A stretch of 64,000 nucleotides of DNA from Mycteria americana. Taxonomy: Eukaryota > Chordata > Aves > Ciconiiformes > Ciconiidae. The position numbers and the translations under genes are program-made. How positions within the stretch are numbered: position 1 is the first letter of the stretch; each line of letters starts with the position of its first letter. Positions 24,231 to 36,509 of the stretch are shown in pieces. The stretch spans positions 28,022,501 through 28,086,500 of the forward strand of contig NC_134368.1 in NCBI RefSeq assembly GCF_035582795.1. Direction: 5' to 3'. Below the pieces are notes generated by a model. The model was given only the letters and a program-made list of their open reading frames with translations, did no database searches and was not told where the DNA came from.

Positions 24231-27200
24231 CCAGATTTCAGGCACTTGTGTTTTGTGAACATTATGAGCAGCTGGCACTTCTGCTGATGATTATAAATTC
24301 CTGGTTTTACACTGATCTCACTCCAGGCTGTATAAAAATGTGTATATGCTTTTCTTGGAGATAATATGAAATTTAGCATATCAAAAGCAATTTATGGAAA
24401 CTTAAAATTACTGTACTGTATTGCTAATTGGTGAAAAAAGTAGCTGCATGCTATGCAAAACATGCTCAGTCATACAGAATTGTTTCTTTATGAATCAAGG
24501 ATTGGTTGAGGTTGATTAAAACTTTAAGAAGTCTGTGCTCAGTAGGTTTATTTTAGTTGGAATTATAGATGCTGTAGGATGTCTCCAGTGGATAGCAGTT
24601 GGTACACATACCTATGCAGTACACTTTGGACAGTATTCTTCTGCTTACTAAATGTATCTGTAGAACCATTTTGTCTAAATTACCATACTCAATGTAAAAA
24701 TGTGGCCCACTTTGAATTTAACAAAAGGGATTAAAATCTATCAAGCTGGTGTAGTTAACACCTTTTCTGAAGAAGAGGCTATTTTTATTAATATTACTTT
24801 AAAAGAACTCTTCCAAGTTTCTACTGTGTGACATAGTCTTACATTGTGTTGTTGGAAAAAATCTGAAGACTTTGATCACAGAAAACTCTGTGCAGTTACC
24901 TTGTCATAAGAAGATGTTTTACCAAGCCAATTGCTGACCTGTAGGCTTTTCAGACAAAGATGCAATGCTTAAACTTTTAACCATCTCTTAAGTGAACTAA
25001 TCAATGTAAACGAAGTAACTTTTGCAGAATCATTGCATATTTGTTCTTGTGTCTACACAAATGTGAGACTGCAGTAATTAAAGCATGCCAGCTTTTTAGA
25101 AAATTAATCTGTAGCTAGCTCTATATAAATTGTTCTTCCAGTTTCTGAGACTCTTATTGTGATGGGAAATTTGCATAAAGGATTGCACCTGTTTAGGCAG
25201 CTTCTGAAACAAATGGGTATAGGATTTTTTGGCATAAATCCATCTGATGACTGATCTGAAGCCAATGTCATGACTACAGAAGTGAATATTAAATTGAGTC
25301 CTGATTATGCATTCACCCAGCAGCTGAAAGGTAGGTCATGGAAAAAGAATATTATCTGTGTGAACATAACTTCTTTCCATGAATTCAAGGCAAAGTATTT
25401 GCCTAATCTTCTGTAGTTAATGTTAATATTCTAATTGCATAAAATTAAAGAGGTTTCATTGTCCTTTTGTAAACTTCTATAGCACTGTACTTAACTATTC
25501 TTCCTTGGTCAGAGAAATCTTATGTGAAACACTTTTGAAAACAGTCTTGAAGCAAAGTATTTTCCTGTAACTATTGAGTTACCTTTTTTTGTGATGTGGG
25601 TATCATTCAGACTTTCCAGTTGTATTAGTTTGTTAGATCAGAGCCATGTATTTATACGCTTACTTCATTTTTTGCTCAACCTCTTGGTACTGATGAACCA
25701 GTTGGTAATTGAATATGATACTCTTTGACTACTTATCTTGCTCTCTGAACATGATTAGCTATTTATAGAACACTTGCACACTGCAGAAGCAACTGCATGC
25801 AGTAATGCTCTACAGCTGCTAAAGACTTGCGATGAGATTCACTATATGTATATCCTGTAATTTGAGGATTTTATAAAAACTAAAATTTCTACTGTAATAA
25901 AAGAAGTGTTAAATATAATTTGCTAGGCTCTTCAAGCTTATTTTCTCTCTAACAGAACATACTGATGCTTGAACCTGGAAGTTGAGCAGAATGCTGTCCT
26001 GTGTGTATGTGTGCATATTCTTACATTCCCACTGCTGCTTCTGAGTCAGGACATAATGTCTTGTGCATTTCTAAATTATTCTATAGGGAATTTTTGCCTT
26101 CTAAAGTGCAAAAATTTATGACCTTTTCCTTCAAAATTTAACCCAAGAATAAGCACTACAACAATGATATTTAATCAGAGCAGAAATCTAGACCTACTTC
26201 TCGCCGTTTCAGTTCTTCAGCACTGTTCTAGACCCTCTTTCATGTTACGTAGTAGATTTTTTGAGCGATGACATCAGACTCTGTTCAGCTCTTTGCACCA
26301 CTGCCATTTAAAAATTAATGTGGTTGTGTAAGTTGGTCCCCCATACTGGGAGTGGAAAGTGAATAAATACTTTTGTAATTAGGGTAAGCAAAATAACATG
26401 TTACTCCTAAGCAAATTTTTGCGGTCTAAGACTGCTGTTATGGGTGCAGTCTACTGTTCCTTTAATTGTATGCTGTCATTAAATTAGAGAAGAGTCTAAA
26501 TTAGATCTGAAGTATTGCAACTGTAACTGAAGGATGCTAACTCTTGAGATCCAACTCTATGAATGGATGAGGAAAATTAAAAGGAGTAAGTGAATGAGAT
26601 TTCAGTAAGTAGAGAGTTGGAAGACAGTGCGACAAAGTAGAGTTTATATGTGGATACAGAATTTCTTGTTAACTCTTTCTATTAAGTCTTAAAAATGGAT
26701 GAAGAGGAGGAAGATCTTTCATAAATGGGGTTTGATTTGGCTAGTAGTATATTCTTGGCTTTGGAAGGAGTTGCTTGACAAATGAGGCCTGGGTTTTACT
26801 CGTGGCCTGATAAAACTTACCTCTCTGATGTGCCAAGAAAACATGGAACAATGGAGTAAGAATAACTTTCAAGCAAAATAAATAGGGCAACTGACCTGCA
26901 CTCTGCATCAACTTTGACTTTTACTGTAGCCTTTAGGCTACCGAAGTCACAACACTGAGTTTACTCAATGCTAGCAAAAACATTCTGTCCTTGTGCCTGC
27001 TTCCTTACCACAGTTTGTGACTGTTTCTATACTAATGATTAAATTAAACACATAAAATGCTGGTTGTTTCCTGATAGCTTGAGATCTTTCTGGTGAAAAA
27101 TCTCATGCTGCTGTTCACGCTGCTGTGCTATCAACAGCTGTGATGCAGAGGCTGTGGTAGTAGAGAAATTCTGCAACTGACCATAAAATGCCTGCCAACC

Positions 27201-27440
27201 CCAACTGTGAAGCAGAGAAGCGTTTGTCTTGCTGAAAGGCTGCCTACCTAATGTAGTAGTTGTTTCCAGTAGTATAAATCACAGTGGTTGTTGTTTTTAT
27301 CGTCTTAGCTTTCATAAGCTAAAGTGCTGTTGCATCAGTTCTGCGGGTAGACCTACGCCTTGCTGTGCACAAGCTTGCTGTAGAAGTGATGCTCCAGTGC
27401 AAGACTTGTCTGTTCTCACCTGTAGATAAATAAAGCGTCA
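24231..27440 (+). other. TMEM33: Probable TMEM33 3' UTR and flank
   Basis: AT-rich DNA after the stop codon with no exon-like sequence. Candidate AATAAA signals lie at 25,896-25,901, 26,362-26,367 and 27,429-27,434, with a further one at 30,706-30,711. The true 3' end cannot be chosen from sequence. The mammalian gene, as I recall, has a multi-kilobase 3' UTR, so use of a distal signal is plausible. Confidence 0.5.
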
Positions 27441-27850
27441 GGACCCAGTAGGTCTGTTGGAGTAGCTAATGCCAGTTGGGATTTCTTACACACAAAGTAA
27501 TTAACTAATGCATCCATCCTTTATTGTCTTTTATTTAATTTTATAGTTGTATTGTCATTTTTGTGCTGTCAGTTTCATGTTTTACTCCCTTCTTTGATGG
27601 ATGTTCAAGGGGAGCAATATCCATTAATATTTTAAGTTACATGTTTTAAGGATTTTTTTTTAATGTATTATAATCATGAGCCACTATTTGTTCCAACAGT
27701 TTTTGAGCCGCTAATGATATATGCGATGGTACTGTCCAAACAAATAATGTAGCTGGTTATTTTGTACAGTCTGTTGGACCTTTTTATTGTTAGCTGCCTA
27801 TATTGCAACATTTGCTGTACAGATCCCTTGTTAATTAAGGAAGTACATTT

Positions 27851-27945
27851 CTTGCCCATTTTACAGACAGGAACTGAGGCATGCAAGGACAGAGCACTCG
27901 CCTGAGGTGATGTAAGAGCTCTGGCAGAGCAGGAAGTAGAAAAAA
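27851..27945 (-). mobile_element. MIR/CORE-SINE-like remnant, minus strand
   Basis: The plus strand reads 'ttgcccattttacagacaggaactgaggca' and then 'tctggcagagcagga', colinear with the reverse complement of the MIR core (CATTTTACAGATGAGGAAACTGAGGCA ... GTGGCAGAGC). The run of matches over about 95 bp is good, though the element is truncated and diverged. Any open frame read through it is incidental. Confidence 0.6.
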
Positions 27946-29696
27946 GAGTTAGACGAGTCCAGGGGGAACTGTGATTCATTTCTACACCATATATGGCTTC
28001 TTGGTCCTGTTTCCAAAATGATAGTAACTGCTGCTTAAACAGTTTCAAAAATACTGTACCTTATGGTGCTCAGATTGAGGGTAGTGAAGACTATTGACCT
28101 AGAACAGCATGTTCTTTTAAAGCGATGTCAAAAATTGATTCCCATGTGCAAGAGCTAGGTATGGCCCCTGGTATCTTCATCTTTCTGGTGAGGACAAATA
28201 ACACAACAGAATAACATTGTGAGCATTTACATGCTAGATGTTAGTAGGGTATGCTGATCTGTTGTAATTGTCTATAGTTTTTAATTGCTGCAGTGCAAGT
28301 ATTTGTGGTTAAACTATACTGAAATTGGTTAGTGTATGTTTGTACTATAACTTCTAATGTGCTATGAGTTTCTTAAAATCACAGGAAGATTCAGGCCTTG
28401 CTGTTTTAAATCGCCTTTTAAGGATAGAACCTTAAGCAATCCTTTATTTCAAAGATGCATTATCGGTATGGATAATGTAATTGAATTTAATCTTAAATGT
28501 GGATTCAAAAATGTCTTTTTCATAAAATGTCAGCATTACTTATTAACTTTTCTGCAGAAGCTAGCTCTGTGATAATAGCAGATTTTGTGCAGGTAAGGGG
28601 GTTTCATTGCTTAGTTCCGTGCCATCCAGATGGTACAAACTTCTAAAATGAATTGAAAAATTCATCTTTTACTTGTATTCAGGGACTGAGGCACAAAATG
28701 CTAATGTAAGGGCTCAGAGGGGAAATATAGTTCTCCTGCATATTTGAGAAAATGTGAAGCCCTTTCAAGAAAACCTAATAAACGTAATAATCACAGGCTG
28801 CTGACACTAAGGAAAAAGCACCTCATTCGCTCTTTCTTTTATGCAGTGATTTACTGGTCCCTACTGATTTTCAAATTGGATCACTGCAGTAAATTATCCA
28901 TGCCAGTACCTGTGAAAGAAAGCACTGGGATCCATATTTGTGTAGTGCTGTGCTTAAATCAGCAAGAATGATAAATTTGATGGTATGAAATTGGAAATAT
29001 CAAGGGCTTTTCTCAGTGAATGAGCAAGTATCTCCATTTGTAATTTGTTGTGACCCTTTTTCACTGTGTGTGCTTTGTATGTCAAATATTTATTTCCAAA
29101 CAAATTAAATTGTTTTCTGTATTGATACAGCTACAGTTTTGTTGATGTTCTTGAAATCAAATTGTATAGGTTTTTTTGGATTTAAAATATCAATATCGTG
29201 TTGCAAAACAGCACTTGTTTAAGTTCAAATCTCTGAGTTTGAGTTACTGTCCAACAGTTTTCCATGTTAAATGTTCTAGGTGCATGTTGGGTGTTGTGTT
29301 TTTGTGGTTGGTTTTTGTGTGTGTGTTTAGTGCAGGATGTAGTGAGCTACTGCAGCTTCTCATTTCTTTTTTCTAAAGAAAAAGGAAGATTAAGCTGTAT
29401 ATCAAAACCAAAAAAGCTGATCCCTGTCTTTAAGTCATTGGAGCTATTCTGCTTTGCACCTGGCATAGGTAACACCAAGTCCTGTGAAAAAAAATTACCT
29501 ACGTGCTCAGTTTACTGCCATATTTTCAGTGCAGGTGTTAATAGAGAAAGTTGACTACACCTGTGTTTTGGCAGGAGTCCTGTCCCTTTAATCTTAAAAT
29601 AGGTTACTTTGTGACTGATTACATCCTACTACCTAAATAAGTGCCACTGCTGAATGAGTCATAGCTAGTACTTGCTTATTTGGAATTTATATCAGT

Positions 29697-29732
29697 ATAA
29701 TAATAATTTGTTTTGCAACAAATTATTATTAT
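29697..29732. repeat. Perfect 16-bp inverted repeat with 4-base loop
   Basis: Left arm ATAATAATAATTTGTT (29,697-29,712), loop TTGC, right arm its exact reverse complement (29,717-29,732). It is AT-rich, so weak as an RNA stem but able to form a cruciform. It lies downstream of TMEM33, possibly within a long 3' UTR isoform. Confidence 0.95.
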
Positions 29733-32626
29733 TTGTTTTGTAAGCAAAATTGTAAACCAGTGTTGTTAATAATGTGACCCTATGTTACCCTCTTCTTGTG
29801 GGCTAGGCTTAGCTCATTTGTGATGGCATGTTAAACAGCTGACTTCTGTTCAACCCCAGTGCCAACCAGATGGGCTTTATTCTACCACAGCTGGCTACCA
29901 CCATACAGCTGCGGTTTAGTAGAAGCAGTAGTGTGGATTGTATTCTGAGGAGCCATGAAAGACTTTGCTCTTAAAAGAAAGCAATGGTTAATTTCGGTTC
30001 ATCTCCTTTTATCCCGGTTTCCAAGTGCCTGACCAAGATACCTTGCTTCTGAGGCGAGTGAAGTGTTGCAGCAGTCCAGATTCCTGCCTGGGGTGAGGAA
30101 ACTGGTTTCCTTGAGAACAAGTGCAGATCATGGTATTTTCATTTGCTGTGTGTGTTCCTATGAATGTTCCCTCGTGCACCTTTGCCAATGTGAAGAGCAA
30201 GAGTATGTTGGATGAAGATGGTGCATCAGTTGGTTGAGAAATTTCACAGGAAAATTAAGCTGAAAATCAGAAATTATAAAGGTGTGGGGCTAGATTATCT
30301 GCAAGGGTTAAAGCAATGTCAACTATAGTTTTCACAAAGGTAGGAATGTAATAGAAGGAGAAGGAAGAAGAATGGGGACAAAACTAACAAGAATGCAGAA
30401 GAGTTCAGCTCTGTGATAAAAAGGTATGGAAATCCTACTGGGTGCTTTGTTGCTTTCACAAACCCCAATTCACCATTCATGGTTTTATGCCATCAGTATC
30501 CTCTGGATAGTACTTAAGTTTTCTAGCTGTAAATTATTTCTAATTTAGTCTCTATTAAAATACTATTGGAATAGCATGTTCAGATGCTGCCACGTTGTAC
30601 AAGAGCTGACAGGCTGATCTTGCTTTACTTAAAATGGAAGACAGCTGTAGTGGAATTGTGTTCTTGTCCATTATGTTTGAAGCTCCTATAGTGGAAATGT
30701 AGAGAAATAAACACTTACTATGGTCTATATTGCTACTGGGCTTCTTGGCTTTTTTTTCTTTTCAAGCTTTTCTCTTTCCGTGTTGCTGTGGTACATTTTT
30801 ATATTGGCAATCTAGGGGAAGATACCATATGTACAACTGCATGGGGTTTTGTCCTGATGTATGTTTGCTTCTGTGTGCAAAGACACCTACAGAACATGAT
30901 ATTTCTAACTTAGCATTTTAACATTTTTGGATTTAATTTTTTTGATGTAGAAAATCTGACCAAACAGTGTTTTGAGATGACAGATGTTTGCCTATTACAA
31001 TCCCTTTCAACATACTTTCTGCTATAGCAGCTTCAGTTAGGTTCTGACTAAAGCACAACAAAAATCATTTGAATCCTTTCAGTGATAAAGTTTAAATGAA
31101 GCCATTATTAGCAAGTTTTTTTGTAATGGCAGATGGAAATCTGAAATTGACTTTCTGAATTCTCATGTGTCCACTGGCATTTTATCAGTTGTATCACTGT
31201 ATAATACAGAGAAATATTGAAACCTTAGAAACTACAGTTGCAGCATCAAGCATTAGTTCAGCGTGCCTTTGTTGAGCATCCAGTGGTTCTATTCACATTT
31301 TTAATTCTCTCAAATTTTTAGCATCACTCTAGGGCAGAGGTAAGCAAGACATTTTGGTTGCATCAATGTATATGTGCTGTGGATTGATGGTGTGTATGTA
31401 TACTTACAGCAGCAGATAAATGACTAAATAAAACACGTAATATTTTGAGGGTTTTTTGCCATTTGGATATGTTAATACATTTTGCTCTTTATGATGAAAA
31501 AGCCTCTTCCTGCCCTTGGCCAACCTTCTGTCTTTGTGAAGTGTTACACATTTGAAAGGGAAACAGTTTTTTAAAAAGATTCTTGCACTGCATAGGTGCT
31601 TCTAATATCTTGCCTTTTTACACTTCAAAAGCACTGGTCAAGCTTATTCACATTCTTGTAATCAAATGTTTTTTCTTACAAGCAAAAGAATCAAGCTGCT
31701 TTTAAGCTGGTCCTTGATTTGTTCATGTAGGAGACTGTAGGACAGGTGGAGTAGCAGGAGACTAGGCCTGATGATGCAGGAAGCTTCCTCCAGTCCTGTG
31801 TTCCTGTGCATGTCTGCATATTACTGTAAAGATAAGAGTAGTTGTTTCAATGTATTATGTAGCTAGTATCGTGTTTAAGAATTTTAAACTAGCTTTCTGC
31901 TTTAGGATGAAGATAAGTGCTGCTAACCTTAAGAGTTCTTTTTTTCTTACTCAAAGGCTGGAAATTTTGTTTGGTGATATGATTTGGTCAGCTGAAACGA
32001 AATGGAATTCTTCTTCCATGTGCTAATTTCATTCCAAACCACTGACCTCTAGTGGCTGGTTTGCAACTATGAAGCAAAACATTTTAGCAATTTAATGTGT
32101 TCCTCATGTGCCTATTGGCTACAGGAGAGTCTTTTTCCCTTTAAATTTCTCAGGAGAATAATGTCTCTTCACGATTTATTGTACTTTGGCTTTGCCAGTA
32201 TCTATCTGCCTTATGCATTAGAAAGGAGAGCAAAAGAAAACCAGATTATGGTTAACATTTCTTTTAAAGAAGTAACTACTCACAAACCCAAATGTTTGTT
32301 GTGATTGTTGGGAAGCTAAAAGACCCTATGATCTGTGAGAGTATCCCATAATAAAGATCTTAAAACACTTATTGTCAAATCCTTGCAGTCATAAAGCACA
32401 GTAATTATATTAGCAGAATCCTGATTCCTTTTTGCTTAGGACATTGCTGCTTTACAATGGAAGTCTTTCCTACGTGTGTGTGGGATTATCGATACAGGAA
32501 CAGTAGTATTTTAATCTTTTTCCTGTATAACCATGAAGCCTGCATTTCTGGATATATGTCGTATGAATCTTTCCCTTCTCCCTAATTTGATTGTAGCTGC
32601 ATATGTCCCAGTATAACTCCCACTGA

Positions 32627-32646
32627 TTTTTTTTTTTTTTTTTTTT
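32627..32646. repeat. Poly-T run (20)
   Basis: Uninterrupted T20. No retrocopy or SINE body could be recognised beside it on either strand. Confidence 0.95.
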
Positions 32647-35600
32647 GAGATAGGCAAGTGACTCTTCATTCCCCAGTGGGAGAGCAAATTCTTTAAAAAT
32701 GTAATGCCTCCCTTTAGGAAAACAGAGTATTCGGTAGCTAAAAGGAGTGCCTGCATTGGCATGATAAATCAGAGCTATAGCGGGTTTTTTAAGCAAATCC
32801 TCTGATTGTTCTCATTTACTGTGAAACCAAACTGGAACATCTGCTCTAGGCTCACTCCTAATGAGCTCCAGTCTCTGTCAGGGATACAGGGCCTGACTGG
32901 TGGGGGGGATGCATTACTGCCAAGTTCTCCTGTTGTACCAAGTGCACGTGGCAATGGGAGGGCTTCCAAACCATGGAGACAACATGTGGTGTCCTGAGGT
33001 CTTTTGAGCACTAAATAAAGGGCCAAATGATATCTCTGCCTCCATGCCTGCTGTCAATCTCTAGCCCTCAAAATTTATCCCATTGTTCCCCTATCTTGAT
33101 ATTCCTTCCCTTCTTTACCTGTCCTATCTTCTGTTGTCTGCTCTTGTGAAACCCTTTCTCTCTTCTGGAATTCCCTCCCTCTGCTTTATTGTACTCCCAC
33201 TTCAACCGATTCTGCAGTACTGATGTCAGCTTAGTGTCCCAGAAGATCTGGCATGTGTCACCTGGGTTCCCGAGGACAGGATGTGGTTGCCAGCCTGTGC
33301 TATGAGAGGACCACAAGCTGCTCCAGCAGCAGCAGCAGGAGATCACCAGCTGCCTAGCTGCTGCTGGGGTCCCAAGAGCTGGTTGAGCACTGCTGCACGC
33401 AGTTGAAGAAACTGAAGATGACTGCTGGTGTTTAGGTGAATGAACTGCATGTGAATAATTGAAAACACTTATCCACGTGCTGGAAATGAAAGATATTTAC
33501 TTCTAGTTTATGTTTATCTTTGACCCAGTGACCATGAAATAACTTTACAGACCTATGTGAGTCAGAGTGGTGTTATGCAGACTTCTGTAGATTCACCGTT
33601 TTGTGCTTCGGAAGAGTCATTCCCCTCATGCACCTGCCCACCACAAAATATTTTCTCTTTTTCTGCTAATTTAAATATTTCACCTGAAAAAGTTAAAGGC
33701 TGTTTGGAATCACTGGACACTTTATGTATTCATACTTTCTTTGGAACTACCAGTATGTATTTGCTTGGTGTTAACAATATATGTGTAGTATCATAAAAGG
33801 TACAAAATCAAAACAGTCTTTCCCTTTTAGAAACCTTGCTATGCTGTATGAAAGACACACAAGGCAGGATGTTATGGGAATCCCAAAGAGTAATTTAAAC
33901 TATATTAAGTCATTACCTCAGCTCTTGCTGCTGATCTGGGGACATTGCAAGTCTCCTTCACTGTATGAACTTGAAATCTTTAGTGAATTTCAGGTTCAAA
34001 AATATTCAAATTGGCTTTATACTACATCATTTTTCATATACGGAACACTAAAATCGTTCACTGTATATTAGCCTTTACGTATCACAGATTTCTTGCTAGA
34101 TAGTAACATTGGAGAATTTAATCATCATGTACTGTTGTAACTTGAGTAATCCAGACAGTTACTTATTTCTTTTAAATAAACAGGAACGAGTTAAAAAGCT
34201 TCCAAAAGTCTGTATTTCAATCCAGTCACCTGTCTTTACTCAGAACTGCTTACAACTCAAGAAACTTTTCAAGCGCCTCCATAAAGCAGGTTCTAAATCT
34301 TAAAAGGTTGTGCCCACACAGTCCCTGTTCCTCCTGGAGACCTTTATAACGTGGTAAAGCAACTTAACTTTGTAAGTTTTTACTGACAAGGTAATATGCT
34401 TTATACAACATGTTCTAGAGTTTTTTGCAAAAGGATGCCTGAGGAAATGACCCTGGTATGGTAGCCAGCCTCCCTCTTCTTATGAGCAATATATCAAGAT
34501 CTTCATGTCATAGGTGTATGAGCAACCTCTGTCCCCTAGCCAGAGGTTCAGATAGCACAGAAGCCCCTGTACAAGCATGGCATATATAAAGATTTTTTTT
34601 TTAATCAGGTCAGAGTTTAGCAACTTGAATGTGAATGAGATTTTTTTTTTCTTTAAACTGGCTTGATTTCATGAAATATGGGCTTAAAATAGCTATTGAT
34701 TAACCATTATTCACAATTAAACTTTAGGATGCAATTCCAACTATATTGAATGAAAATGTTGCTAGTTAATGAGAAACAAGATCTCACCTATTCGCTATGG
34801 CTATATATAGTAGTTTCTGCCATAGGTAAAAAGTTGTTTAATATAGTTTGGATGTGCTGAAATATGTAAACAGTTCCCTATCATTTAGGGTGTTTCTCCA
34901 TTCATTGTTAATGACTGATAACTAATGGTTGTGATACTTATAAATAAGGATTTGAGATTTTTGTCTTAGGATGCTCCAGCTACATGCCAGGAGGCATGGT
35001 AATTCATTATCAATTGCTTTATGTACTTGGCTATCCCATGCTGAACTGGCTTTGATGTTCTTTTGCTTGCTCTTTCTCTCCTTCCTCAGGTTTCAGTATT
35101 TATCAATAGAAAGGTTCACATAGAGTCCTTGATCATGTAAATCCTGATTGACTGCCACACTGGTGGTATCTATTAATCTGTCTATGGTATTCCAGCTTTA
35201 TTATTTTCCTTTCTGTTTCATATTTACAACAACAAAACCAGACAAGGCAAATTCAGTTATTCAGCTGGATAAAACAATACAAAATAGCTTAATAATTCCA
35301 TTTGTTTTCGGATAGGAAATGATAAACCTAAAAAAAAATGTCTAGAAGTAATGCAACAGTTAGCATCTCTTCTAGAGTAGGGCAGAGACTCTTCAGGAAT
35401 TACAAATGCTTCAAGAATTTTTATATTCTTTCAAATATCTTTATGTAGGGAGAAAAAAGGGAACTCTGTTAACCTCATGTTTTTTCTTTTTTTTACTGTT
35501 AGGCTCTTGCCAAAATAACAAGCAGCCAGCAAAACATACATCAGCTGCATGTTAGACCCCAACTAAAATTGGTGAATTGATCCCACCTTTGCTACTTCAG

Positions 35601-36509
35601 GACTTCTGGTGAATTTAGTATTTAACTCCATTGCTGTACATCTGGTACTTAACGACACAGCATCTGTTGCAATACTCCTGATTCACCTGGTATGGATGTG
35701 ATTGGACTACTGGGAAGATGGGTGTTAATTATTTTATGCAAGTATTTTACTTCAATCTGCCTCTATTGAGCTTCTAGGAAAACTTGTATTGGCAATGCTA
35801 ATCACTAGCTGGCTGGTAAAGGAGTTATGTGCCAGCAAACCTTGTTCAAAATCTAATTAGGTATGTTAAAGACAGGCACTGTAATCATTCTACTCAGTGA
35901 TCAAATGCTTTGTGGATTATCAGGTACATTAATTATCCACATTCCCTGCCAAGCTAACTTCTGGTGAGCTCCTATGTTCCTCACAGTGTGCAAATGAAGA
36001 CAAGGAAGCCAGAGACATTTTGTCGGGAGTCACGTAAACTAACATCAAAGCTATCCTGGAAAAACTTAAAATTGTCCAAATGCTTTTTCATACAAAAGGG
36101 TGTAATCTGATGTCAGTGGGGCTAATTACATGCATGGTCTTGAGCCAAGCTGTAGGTGAGAAGAGCAAGAAGAGGTGTCACAGCAGGGCTGGGACAGTTA
36201 CAAGAAGACATCACAACCCTCTGACTGCAGGACCACCTGCAAGGCACTCTGGAGAAAGAAATAGGTTTTTAATTAGTTTTGTTTTATCAGCAATGACCTG
36301 GGAATCACATTTTAGGGGAGACCTAAGGGTAGGGAAGTGCATTTTCACATAAAAATCTTGCCAACAGATTTAGCATACGTGTTATAATGTTTTTATCTAT
36401 AAACCCATATTGTTACGTGATTTTCCTGTGCTAATAAATTTAGCATACGTACATATGTTACACCCACATATATATTATCTCCTTATTACGAGCAGTTCCT
36501 GGGCAGCAG

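Larger units (their letters stand above)
27441..36480. other. Intergenic region between TMEM33 and SLC30A9
   Basis: About 9 kb of AT-rich sequence with no supported gene. It holds a MIR-like fragment near 27.9 kb, a perfect hairpin at 29.7 kb, a 20-base T run at 32,627-32,646 and a less AT-rich, pyrimidine-rich patch at about 33.04-33.42 kb that contains a short CAG run. Part of the left side may be distal TMEM33 3' UTR. The mammalian retrogene DCAF4L1 has no visible counterpart. Confidence 0.6.

Noticed and set aside
27674-28048. A 124-codon minus-strand open frame
   Set aside because: Runs through the MIR-like SINE remnant and shows no protein similarity or codon-like composition.
32470-33346. 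Minus-strand frames of 83-108 codons around 32.5-33.3 kb
   Set aside because: One translates the poly-T run as poly-lysine; the others cover pyrimidine-rich sequence. No family resemblance.
33781-34071. A 96-codon plus-strand frame between the genes
   Set aside because: AT-rich chance frame, no recognised domain, no promoter or splice context.
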